Positions 54,250-64,000 of a DNA stretch of 64,000 nucleotides are shown here, piece after piece. The DNA is from JBFGFX01 sp965232455 (GTDB lineage Bacteria > Pseudomonadota > Gammaproteobacteria > Steroidobacterales > Woeseiaceae), in the NCBI GenBank assembly GCA_965232455.1, contig OZ246981.1, positions 5,766,001-5,830,000 on the forward strand. The letters are read 5' to 3'. The notes below the pieces were generated by a model, which saw only the letters and a list, made by a program, of their open reading frames with translations, was not told the origin of the DNA and did not search any database. The translations under genes were made by a program, and so were the position numbers. Numbering within the stretch: the stretch's first letter is position 1; every line of letters begins with the position of its first letter.

Positions 54250-54720
54250 ATGATTGAAGAACCCATTGACCCGCGGTTCGAGGGTAACCAGCTTATCATC
54301 GAGACCAGCAACGAGACCGAGGTCTACGATTCACAATTTCTGGTTGCCGCGCTGCTCGTGTATGTCGCAAAAGGCGACGGCAGCATTACGCCGCAGGAAA
54401 GTGAGCGCATGCTGCAGCTGATCGGCGATCATTTTCACCTGCGCAGCGCGGAGTCGCTCGAGCTCCTGACTCGCGCGATGGCCAGTATCGCGGACAATCC
54501 CGACCTCGACGGTCTATTGCGGGAACTGAGCGCCGTGTTGAGCGAAGCGGACAAAGAGGACGTTGCCGTCATGATGATGAAGGTGCTGGCGGCGGACGGC
54601 AAAACCGACGCCGATGAGATGGAAAAAATGCGTGCGGCGGGTGAGATTGTGGGTATCAGCGCGCGCATCATGCACAATGCGTATGATCGCTATTTCGCCG
54701 AAACCGCGAGCGGTCTTTGA
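54250..54720 (+). CDS. TerB-like domain protein
   Basis: 156 residues from ATG 54250 with GGAGG upstream. Two repeats of the acidic helical TerB type are visible: VYVAKGDGSITPQESERMLQ and MKVLAADGKTDADEMEKMRA, each with a D-G-x-x-x-x-E turn. TerB-like proteins bind divalent cations and occur in stress systems; no ter partners lie here, so the role is open. Confidence 0.82.
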   Translation: MIEEPIDPRFEGNQLIIETSNETEVYDSQFLVAALLVYVAKGDGSITPQESERMLQLIGDHFHLRSAESLELLTRAMASIADNPDLDGLLRELSAVLSEADKEDVAVMMMKVLAADGKTDADEMEKMRAAGEIVGISARIMHNAYDRYFAETASGL

Positions 54721-54742
54721 GGTTTTTCGTAACGGAGTTGGC

Positions 54743-55093
54743 ATGGAAGTACTGGGGATTCGATTTTGCACGGTATCGGTCGATGCGGAGGCCATTGCCG
54801 GATTTTTGGGTGACGGTCTGGGCCTGCCCAAAAAAGCCGTTGGCGAGGCCGACGCGGCGTTCTCAGGGGCCATTTTTCCCGCCGGTGAAAGCTGGATCGA
54901 AGTCTGGCCCAAGGCGGAGGGAATGCCGGCGGGCACGATGTTGCAGATTATCGTCGACGATGCCGATGCGTGGGCCGAGCAGGCGCGCGCAAACGGGCTG
55001 CAGCCGTCGGGTCCGACGGACGAGCATGGCGAGCGCATATACTTCCTGAGCGCTCCGGGCGGCATGCCGGTGAGTTTTCAGTCGAAGCGTTAG
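54743..55093 (+). CDS. Glyoxalase/bleomycin-resistance superfamily protein
   Basis: 116 residues from ATG 54743. The vicinal-oxygen-chelate pattern is incomplete: TVSVDAEAIAGFLGDGLGLP, then WIEVWPKAEGMPAGTMLQII and VDDADAWAEQARANG, and the end IYFLSAPGGMPVSFQ. Metal ligands are not clear (Glu of WIEVW is one). Function unknown. Confidence 0.75.
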   Translation: MEVLGIRFCTVSVDAEAIAGFLGDGLGLPKKAVGEADAAFSGAIFPAGESWIEVWPKAEGMPAGTMLQIIVDDADAWAEQARANGLQPSGPTDEHGERIYFLSAPGGMPVSFQSKR

Positions 55094-55123
55094 GATTCTT
55101 CGACAATTGGCGCGAGATTAGCT

Positions 55124-55516
55124 ATGAGCAATGAAATGATGAGCCTCACGGCGGTGACGGTGTTCACGGCCGTGCTGTGGGTGCCGTACATCTTGAACAT
55201 GATTGCCGTGCGCGGCCTGAAGGACGCCGTCGGATACCCGAGCGAGCCCGCGCCGCTTTCGCCCTGGGCGGCGAAGATGAAGGCGGCGCACTCCAACGCG
55301 GTGGAGAATCTGGCGGTGTTCGCCGTGCTGGTCCTGATTGCCGACGCGGCCGGTATCAGCAACGACAACACCGTGCTGGCCGCAAACGTCTACTTTTGGG
55401 CGCGAGTCGTGCACGCATTTTCCTACACCTTCGGCGTACCGTGGGTTCGGACAATCGCGTTTGTGACGGGTTTCGGCTGTCAGGTGGTGTTTGCGATAGC
55501 GCTTCTGGCGGGGTAG
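55124..55516 (+). CDS. MAPEG-family membrane protein
   Basis: 130 residues, four membrane segments. KMKAAHSNAVENLAVFAVLV contains the Asn and Glu of the MAPEG active face, and FWARVVHAFSYTFGVPWVRT is the typical third loop. It is one of two MAPEG genes in the window (see 43615). Its stop is six bases from the convergent uup gene. Confidence 0.87.
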   Translation: MSNEMMSLTAVTVFTAVLWVPYILNMIAVRGLKDAVGYPSEPAPLSPWAAKMKAAHSNAVENLAVFAVLVLIADAAGISNDNTVLAANVYFWARVVHAFSYTFGVPWVRTIAFVTGFGCQVVFAIALLAG

Positions 55517-55522
55517 TCGCAA

Positions 55523-57442
55523 TCAGCCTTCGCGGCGGGAACGCTCGTAGCTGTCCTGTTTGTCGGACAATTCCGTCCATCGGGTCATGCGGGCATCGAG
55601 TGTTTGCTGCAACTCCTCGAAACGCCGCAGCGCGGTCTGCACCGTCGCATGATCCTGCGAGTAGAAACCGGGCGCGGACATCTCCCGTTCTGCATCCGCG
55701 ATAGCCTGCTCGAGGGTTTCAATCTCTTCGGGCAGGCCGTCCAGTTCTCGCTGTTCCTTGTAACCGAGTTTTCTCGGCGCCGGTTTCGAGACCTCCGGTT
55801 TCGCGTCGGGTCGATTGTTTACGGTATCGGTCGGGTTCTCGGTTTCCATCAGCCGATGTCCCTGGCGAACCCAGTCGCTGTACCCGCCGACGTATTCACG
55901 AACCCGTCCTTCCTCCTCGAAGACAATGGTGCTGGTCACTACGTTGTCCAGAAAGCGCCGGTCGTGACTGACGACGATCAGCGTGCCGCTGAACTCCGTG
56001 AGCCGGTCCTCCAGTACGTCCAGGGTTTCCATGTCGAGATCGTTGGTCGGCTCATCGAGAACCAGTAGGTTGGCCGGTCTCGTGAACAGCTTCGCCAATA
56101 TGACCCGGTTGCGTTCACCGCCCGAGAGCGCCTTGATCGGCGTCATTGCCCGTTTCGGGTCGAACAAAAAACCCTTGAGGTAACCAACGATGTGACGGTC
56201 CTTGCCGTTGATCTTGATGTAGGTCTTGCCGTCGCCCACGTTTTCGGCGACGGATTTTTCGGGATCGAGTTTTTCACGGAGCTGGTCAAAGTAGCCGATT
56301 TCGAGATTCGTGCCCAGTTTGACGGTACCTGCGTTGGGCGCCAGTTCGCCGAGCAGCAGTCTCAACAGCGTCGTTTTGCCGACGCCGTTGTTGCCGAGGA
56401 TGCCGACCCGATCGCCGCGCATGATCGTCGTCGAAAAACTGTCGATGAGAGGCTCCGAATCGTCGTATCGGTAAGAAACGTTTCGCGCGCGAATCACCTT
56501 GCGGCCCGACAGTTCGCTTTCCTCGATATGAATGCGCGCCCTGGCATCGGGATTGACGCGTTTTGCGCGCTCTTCGCGCATCCGATAAAGGGAGCGCGCG
56601 CGGCCCTCGTTGCGTTTGCGCCTGGCCTTGAGACCCTGGCGAATCCATGCTTCTTCCTGTTCGAGCTTCTTGTCGAAACGGGCGTTTTCGGCAGCCTCGT
56701 CTTCCAGGGATTTTTCCTTGCGGCGTTTGTACGTCTGAAAATTGCCGGGCCAGCTGGTGAGCTTGCCCCGATCGATCTCGACGATCCTCGTCGCGAGCCG
56801 GTCGAGAAAAGCGCGGTCGTGGGTGATGAACAAGACGCAGCCCGGATAGGCGTAAACGACGTTTTCGAGCCATTTGATGGTTGCGATATCCAGGTGATTG
56901 GTGGGTTCGTCGAGCAGCAGCAGGTCGGGTTGCTGCACCAGCGCCCGCGCCAGCGCGACCCTTCGCCGCCAGCCGCCGGACAGCTCGTCCATGGTTTTTT
57001 CCGCGGGCAGGTTCAGCTCGGTCATCGTGGCCTCGACTCGTTGTTCGAGCTGCCAGCCGCCGTGGGCGTCGATGCGGCGATGCAGATCCTCGAGTTCCCG
57101 CAGCCCTTTTTCGTCGAGCGCCTTCTGAGATTGGTCGTGGTGTCTGCGCAGTAGCGTTTCGATCTCGGTGAGTCCGGAGCGCACGACCTCCCGGACCGTC
57201 ATCCGGATGGATTCCGGCAGAGACTGCGCCAGCTCGCTGACGATCAGGCCGGGCTGGCGGACGATCTTGCCCTGGTCGGCTTCGTGGCCACCGGTAATCA
57301 GCCGAAAAGTGCTCGATTTTCCGGCCCCGTTGCGTCCGATCAGGCATACCCGTTCACGGGGTTCGAGTTGCAGATTGGCGTCGATCAGTATTTTCTGGTC
57401 GCCGAAACCGAATGAGACGCCTTCAAAACGGACAAGTGGCAT
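55523..57442 (-). CDS. uup: ABC-F ATPase Uup
   Basis: A soluble ABC-F protein that acts on the ribosome or replication intermediates. From ATG 57442 (MPLVRFEGVSFGFGDQKIL) 639 residues, near the E. coli 635. Walker A motifs are GRNGAGKSS and GNNGVGKTT, signatures LSGGWRRRVALAR and LSGGERNRVILAK; the C-terminus has the Uup coiled-coil (KEQRELDGLPEEIETLEQAI). The long linker between domains (KRRKEKSLEDEAAENARF) is intact. Confidence 0.95.
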   Translation of the reverse strand: MPLVRFEGVSFGFGDQKILIDANLQLEPRERVCLIGRNGAGKSSTFRLITGGHEADQGKIVRQPGLIVSELAQSLPESIRMTVREVVRSGLTEIETLLRRHHDQSQKALDEKGLRELEDLHRRIDAHGGWQLEQRVEATMTELNLPAEKTMDELSGGWRRRVALARALVQQPDLLLLDEPTNHLDIATIKWLENVVYAYPGCVLFITHDRAFLDRLATRIVEIDRGKLTSWPGNFQTYKRRKEKSLEDEAAENARFDKKLEQEEAWIRQGLKARRKRNEGRARSLYRMREERAKRVNPDARARIHIEESELSGRKVIRARNVSYRYDDSEPLIDSFSTTIMRGDRVGILGNNGVGKTTLLRLLLGELAPNAGTVKLGTNLEIGYFDQLREKLDPEKSVAENVGDGKTYIKINGKDRHIVGYLKGFLFDPKRAMTPIKALSGGERNRVILAKLFTRPANLLVLDEPTNDLDMETLDVLEDRLTEFSGTLIVVSHDRRFLDNVVTSTIVFEEEGRVREYVGGYSDWVRQGHRLMETENPTDTVNNRPDAKPEVSKPAPRKLGYKEQRELDGLPEEIETLEQAIADAEREMSAPGFYSQDHATVQTALRRFEELQQTLDARMTRWTELSDKQDSYERSRREG

Positions 57443-57567
57443 ATCGGGAGAATTTGAGCATCGGAACAGAGGCAGAGGATACACGCTGTCGCCGACACGC
57501 GTTGCATAAAGCGGCCTTTCGCCGTAGTGTCTGCCCGAGTCCGGGGCAGTCATGAACGGAGCCGGGA

Positions 57568-57774
57568 GTGGACGAAAACCGACTGATCGACATCGAGATC
57601 AAGCTGGCGCACCAGGAGAGTCTGGTGGACGAGCTGAATCGGGTACTGACGGATCAACAGTCGAGGATTTCGCAGCTCGAGGACGTGTGCCGCAGGCTAT
57701 TGGAGCGGCTGCGATCCCTGGACGAGGGCGGTACGCCGGGCGCGATCGATAACGAGCGGCCACCGCATTATTAG
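57568..57774 (+). CDS. slyX: SlyX family protein
   Basis: 68 residues from GTG 57568. The coiled-coil IDIEIKLAHQESLVDELNRV and the C-terminal PPHY are the family signature. Function unknown; widespread in gammaproteobacteria. Divergent from uup across 125 bases. Confidence 0.93.
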   Translation: MDENRLIDIEIKLAHQESLVDELNRVLTDQQSRISQLEDVCRRLLERLRSLDEGGTPGAIDNERPPHY

Positions 57775-57829
57775 GGCCCGTGACCGCATAGCGTGTCGGC
57801 AGGCGCTGGCTGGACCATTGGAGAAGAAC

Positions 57830-58141
57830 ATGTCCCGAGATCATTTTCCGGACCTGATCCGGGGGCTACCCGAATTCGACGGGCCGTTTGACGCGCACCG
57901 GCTGGCGGCGGAAGGCTGTGAGGTGTTGTTTGCGTCGTATCCGGCAGGCACCAGCATCGAAACGCACACGCATCCCTCACGTAACGTCGGCGTGATTACC
58001 GCAGGCGAATTGCTGCTCACGAAAGGCGGCAAGGAGTATCGTTACGGTGTCGGCGAGTGGTATTCGCTGGAGCCGAACGAGGCGCATTCGGCCCGCTTCC
58101 CGGTGGAGACCTCGGAAATCGAGTTCTGGTTCGAGGCGTGA
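57830..58141 (+). CDS. Cupin-domain protein
   Basis: 103 residues from ATG 57830 (GGAGAAG upstream). IETHTHPSRNVGVITAGEL holds the first metal motif (two His, weak Glu), and YGVGEWYSLEPNEAHSARF the second. It is a small single-domain cupin. Substrate unknown. Confidence 0.85.
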   Translation: MSRDHFPDLIRGLPEFDGPFDAHRLAAEGCEVLFASYPAGTSIETHTHPSRNVGVITAGELLLTKGGKEYRYGVGEWYSLEPNEAHSARFPVETSEIEFWFEA

Positions 58142-58168
58142 ACCCGTGAGTCCGGGGGGACGCATAAG

Positions 58169-58792
58169 ATGAGCGCGGGCATCCGTACGCCACAGTTTGC
58201 CTGGACCGCGGTTTTTCTTTCCGTGCTGGTCTGGTCCGGCATAGGCCCTCGCGATTATCCGACCTGGTTTCTCGAGGTTTTCCCGGCGATCGCCGGCGCC
58301 ATCGTGCTTTGGTACACACGAGACTCGTATCCGCTGACCACGTTGACCTACGTTCTGGTGCTGATCCACTGCATAATCCTGATGGTGGGCGGTCATTACA
58401 CCTATGCCGAGGTCCCGCTCTTCGATTGGCTGCAGAACGAGTTCGACCTTACGCGCAACAACTACGACAAAGTCGGTCATTTCGCGCAGGGGTTCATCCC
58501 CGCCGTTGTCGCCCGGGAGATTGTCGTGCGTAACCGCGTCTTCAACAGCGAGCGCTGGCGCGACTTCTTCATCGTTTGTTTTTGCCTCGGTTTCAGCGCG
58601 TTCTACGAACTCATCGAGTGGTGGGTCGCATTGCTCTCGGAGGAAGCGGCCGAGTCGTTTCTGGGCACCCAGGGTTACGTTTGGGACACCCAGTCGGACA
58701 TGTTCTGGGCGCTCTGCGGCGCGGTGCTCGCGCTGCTCGGGCTCGGCCGGTGGCACGATCGGCAGATGCAGCAGCGCGGCCTGCTCGACTAG
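58169..58792 (+). CDS. DUF2238 (YjdF-like) membrane protein
   Basis: 207 residues, five to six membrane segments. MVGGHYTYAEVPLFDWLQNE, YDKVGHFAQGFIPAVVAREI, FSAFYELIEWWVAL and WDTQSDMFWALCGA are typical of DUF2238. Function unknown. An 85-base gap separates it from the ATP-grasp gene. Confidence 0.9.
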   Translation: MSAGIRTPQFAWTAVFLSVLVWSGIGPRDYPTWFLEVFPAIAGAIVLWYTRDSYPLTTLTYVLVLIHCIILMVGGHYTYAEVPLFDWLQNEFDLTRNNYDKVGHFAQGFIPAVVAREIVVRNRVFNSERWRDFFIVCFCLGFSAFYELIEWWVALLSEEAAESFLGTQGYVWDTQSDMFWALCGAVLALLGLGRWHDRQMQQRGLLD

Positions 58793-58877
58793 GCCGTGCG
58801 GAGCGGGTCGATTCAGACATGTGTCCGACCGTGGCGCGGCGGAGTAAGACGGAGCCGGGCAAAGGTTCCCGCGTAAC

Positions 58878-59786
58878 GTGACGAACGGTTTTCCACAAAC
58901 ACGGCGTTGCGCGTTTCTGACGATGCAGGAGACGGAAGGCTGGTCCATCGACGCGGACCTGAGTTTCGGGCCGCTTGCCGACCTGGGTTGGCGCTGTGAA
59001 TGGATCCCCTGGCGCACGCCGGACGTCGACTGGGACGCCTGGGACGCGGTCTACATCGCGGCAACCTGGGACTATCCGGAAGATCCGGCGGCGTTCCTCG
59101 AGGTCCTCGAGACGGTCGATCGGTCGTCCGCGGTCCTGGTCAACGATCTCGAACTCGTACGCTGGAACATTCCCAAAACCTATCTGCGCGACCTCGAACG
59201 CCGAGGCGCCGCCATCGTACCGAGCCGCTGGTACCGGCGAATGGACGAATGCGATCTCGGCGCGGTTTCCCACGCGTTTGGCCCCGGCAAAATCGTCGTG
59301 AAACCGGTCATCGGGGCCAACGCGCAGGACACGTTCCTGCTCGAGCCGCCCGTGGCGGCCCGCACCGGAGCGCTGCTTGCGAAGACGTTTGCCGACAGGC
59401 CGTTTATCGTGCAGCCGTTTCTCACCAGTATTCAAACCGACGGCGAGCATTCCTTGTTTTACATTGGCGGAGCATACAGCCACGCGATTCGCAAGCTACC
59501 CAGGTCGAACGATTTTCGCGTGCAGGAGGAACACGGTGCGGATATCCGGCCAAACACACCCGATTCGGCATTGCGGGAGACCGCGGATCGGGTGATGGCG
59601 TTGATCGAGCCGGCACCGCTCTACGCGCGCTGCGACTTCGTGCGCGACGTCGAAGGCGGGTTCCGGGTGATGGAGCTCGAACTCGTCGAGCCCTCACTGT
59701 ACCTTCGCATGGATGCGGACGCGCCGGCCCGGTTTGCGGCCGCGTTCGATCGCCACGTCGAGGCGCTCAGGGGAACACGACAATGA
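58878..59786 (+). CDS. ATP-grasp domain protein (DcsG-like)
   Basis: 302 residues from GTG 58878. ATP-grasp pattern: WIPWRTPDVDWDAWDAVYIA at the N-terminus, GPGKIVVKPVIGANAQDTFL (nucleotide loop), RPFIVQPFLTSIQTDGEHS and a C-terminal ELVEPSLYLRMD metal motif. It resembles the D-cycloserine biosynthesis ligase DcsG in outline; no biosynthetic partners occur nearby, so the role is unknown. The stop overlaps the next start by four bases. Confidence 0.82.
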   Translation: MTNGFPQTRRCAFLTMQETEGWSIDADLSFGPLADLGWRCEWIPWRTPDVDWDAWDAVYIAATWDYPEDPAAFLEVLETVDRSSAVLVNDLELVRWNIPKTYLRDLERRGAAIVPSRWYRRMDECDLGAVSHAFGPGKIVVKPVIGANAQDTFLLEPPVAARTGALLAKTFADRPFIVQPFLTSIQTDGEHSLFYIGGAYSHAIRKLPRSNDFRVQEEHGADIRPNTPDSALRETADRVMALIEPAPLYARCDFVRDVEGGFRVMELELVEPSLYLRMDADAPARFAAAFDRHVEALRGTRQ

Positions 59787-60415
59787 AAAAGGCGCGCGTC
59801 CGTCGGCCGCTTGCGGTTATTGCGCTCTCGTTCTTGTTTTGCGCAGCGCCGTTTGCACAGGAGACGGTCAATGTGATCATGATCACCTCCCACGGAGAGA
59901 TCCGGGTCGCTCTGGACGTGCAAAAGGCGCCGGTCACGGCGGCCAATTTCCTTCGGTACGTTGACGGCAAACACTACGACGGCGCCACGTTTTACCGCAC
60001 GGTGCGTTATGAGAACGACAACGGTTATCCCAAAATCGAGGTTATCCAGGGTGGCATCCGCGGTGCCGAGACGCCGTTCGATCCGATTGCCCACGAAGAT
60101 ACCGAACAGACCGGCATTCTGCACACCGACGGAGTTGTCTCGATGGCTCGCGATGGAATAGGTACCGCGAGTTCGGAGTTTTTCATCTGCATCGGCGACC
60201 AGCCGGGCCTGGACAAGGGCCAGCCGCGCTATGCGGACAGGCAGGGCTTCGCCGCGTTTGGCCGGGTCGTGTCCGGCATGGACGTCGTCAGAAAAATCCA
60301 CGGGTTGCCGTCCGATGCGCCCGGCTACAGCGCCTACGTCGCCGGACAGATCATCGAAAAGCCGGTCGTGATCGAGTCGGTCCGCCGGGAGACGCCCGAG
60401 TCAAGGCAGCGTTAG
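59783..60415 (+). CDS. Periplasmic peptidyl-prolyl cis-trans isomerase, cyclophilin type
   Basis: 210 residues from ATG 59783, overlapping the ATP-grasp gene by four bases (ATGA). A signal peptide ends CAAPFAQ. Cyclophilin blocks are KHYDGATFYRTVRYE, VVSMARDGIGTASSEFFICI and GFAAFGRVVSGMDVVRKI. Cyclophilins assist folding of exported proteins; the coupling to an ATP-grasp enzyme is unexplained. Confidence 0.9.
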   Translation: MKKARVRRPLAVIALSFLFCAAPFAQETVNVIMITSHGEIRVALDVQKAPVTAANFLRYVDGKHYDGATFYRTVRYENDNGYPKIEVIQGGIRGAETPFDPIAHEDTEQTGILHTDGVVSMARDGIGTASSEFFICIGDQPGLDKGQPRYADRQGFAAFGRVVSGMDVVRKIHGLPSDAPGYSAYVAGQIIEKPVVIESVRRETPESRQR

Positions 60416-60420
60416 CGCGG

Positions 60421-60442
60421 GTCGCCAGTCCTGACGGGCGAA
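60421..60442 (+). repeat. REP-like palindrome 7
   Basis: GTCGCCAGTCCTGACGGGCG with core GCCAGTC against GACGGGC, one mismatch. It lies between convergent genes (cyclophilin and uvrA). Confidence 0.6.
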
Positions 60443-60487
60443 CCCCGTAGTGCAATCGTCGGCACCCGCTCGGCCGGGCGGTTTCCG

Positions 60488-63334
<2,847 letters not shown>

Positions 63335-63392
63335 TGGAGGCGTCTAACGTCCAGAATTGAGAGTTCATCAAACCAACCTGCTAATATACGCC

Positions 63393-63412
63393 GCCGCTTC
63401 GATGCGGCGCAA
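63393..63412. other. Small hairpin in the uvrA-MFS divergent spacer
   Basis: CGCCGC, a TTCGAT loop and GCGGCG. Nothing else in the ~200-base spacer can be assigned; a weak CTGCTAATATACGCCG nearby matches only half of the LexA consensus. Confidence 0.35.
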
Positions 63413-63535
63413 AGGCGACGTGAAAGAAATCCTCCGGCAGGCAATTCGGCGGCTTGGGCGAGGCCGGCGAGCGCGGCGTGTCGACGCGTCGATTTCCTAT
63501 CGAATCAGCGTGTTATCGTTAACTATCCCATAGCA

Positions 63536-64000
63536 ATGAAACCGTCTTCCCAATCTGCGTTGTCTCCAATGCTGCCCGCCGAACGGCGCGCAGTCGGCGT
63601 CGTCGCGCTGGTCGCGATCTTTCGGATGCTGGGACTGTTCGCCCTGCTGCCGGTATTGGCGCTGTATGCCGCCGAACTCGACGGCGCTACGCCAACCCTG
63701 GTGGGCGTCGCGGTCGGGGCGTACGGGCTGACTCAGGCGGCCCTGCAGATTCCGCTCGGCGCGCTGTCGGACCGCATCGGGCGGATCCCGGTGATCGCGG
63801 GCGGGCTCGCGGTGTTTGCACTCGGCAGCCTGCTTGCCGCCGCCAGCGGGACGATTTACGGGGTGATTGCCGGACGGCTGCTGCAGGGCGCCGGCGCGAT
63901 CTCTGCAACCCTGACCGCACTGCTGGCGGACGCCACGCGCGAAGAGGTCCGGACGCGGTCGATGGCGGTGTTCGGGATCGGCATCGGCAGCGCCTTTCTG
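63536..64000 (+). CDS. MFS transporter, YajR-like (3' end outside window)
   Basis: The first 155 codons of a major facilitator protein, running past the window end. It starts MKPSSQSALSPMLPAERRAV and has four hydrophobic segments. The loop PLGALSDRIGRIPVIAGG is motif A between TM2 and TM3. The N-terminal RMLGLFALLPVLALYAAEL is close to YajR-type transporters. Substrate unknown; divergent from uvrA. Confidence 0.87.
   Translation, partial: MKPSSQSALSPMLPAERRAVGVVALVAIFRMLGLFALLPVLALYAAELDGATPTLVGVAVGAYGLTQAALQIPLGALSDRIGRIPVIAGGLAVFALGSLLAAASGTIYGVIAGRLLQGAGAISATLTALLADATREEVRTRSMAVFGIGIGSAFL

Noticed and set aside
56192..57154. 320-codon plus-strand frame
   Set aside because: Antisense to uup, which has all ABC-F motifs.
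63335..63535. LexA box upstream of uvrA
   Set aside because: No CTG-N10-CAG; the best candidate, CTGCTAATATACGCCG, fails the second half-site.

Overview
The window is a 64 kb piece of a gammaproteobacterial chromosome, with G+C of roughly 60% judged by eye. The evidence is gene order (rpoC, then the str, S10, spc and alpha ribosomal clusters in the enterobacterial order, closed by rpoA-rplQ) together with UvrA, Uup, SlyX, PepQ and a proteobacterial TrpS. I cannot fix the family from sequence alone. No tRNA, rRNA, CRISPR array, prophage or complete transposase gene was found.

Layout. 1-21833: end of rpoC, rpsL-rpsG-fusA-tuf, rpsJ, then rplC through rplQ with secY and rpoA, all on the plus strand. 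This block is canonical in order, but its spacers carry REP-like palindromes, tandem duplications and one very long rpsJ-rplC spacer. 21834-22289: a nested inverted structure (inverted REP pair enclosing two inverted 111-bp palindrome-ended elements) between convergent genes. 22290-24025: a minus-strand pterin dehydratase, an SDR and a small unknown gene, with a 166-bp palindrome between the last two. 24363-28625: an RND efflux adaptor and pump. 28784-32994: pepQ (minus), a gamma-glutamyltransferase and trpS. 33054-36489: a visibly AT-richer segment with unknown genes, gene fragments and integron attC-like ends. 36414-55516: about 30 short, closely packed, same-strand genes for single-domain enzymes, lipoproteins and DUF proteins, with upp among them. 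55523-64000: uup (minus), slyX, a cupin, a DUF2238 membrane protein, an ATP-grasp enzyme, a periplasmic cyclophilin, uvrA (minus) and the start of an MFS transporter.

How it works together. The first third makes ribosomes, RNA polymerase and the Sec channel. The RND pair is a drug/solute efflux unit lacking its own outer-membrane channel. PepQ and the exported gamma-glutamyltransferase both act on peptides. The 36-60 kb block looks like accumulated housekeeping and stress genes (GNAT, MAPEG, cupin, HAD, OsmC, glyoxalase, GFA), not one pathway. The most interesting signals are non-coding: the two palindromes after rplQ whose arms differ by paired compensatory changes, the leader shared by rpsN and rpsK at identical distance from their starts, the rpsJ-rplC spacer with competing hairpins around a promoter, and the attC-like array without an integrase.
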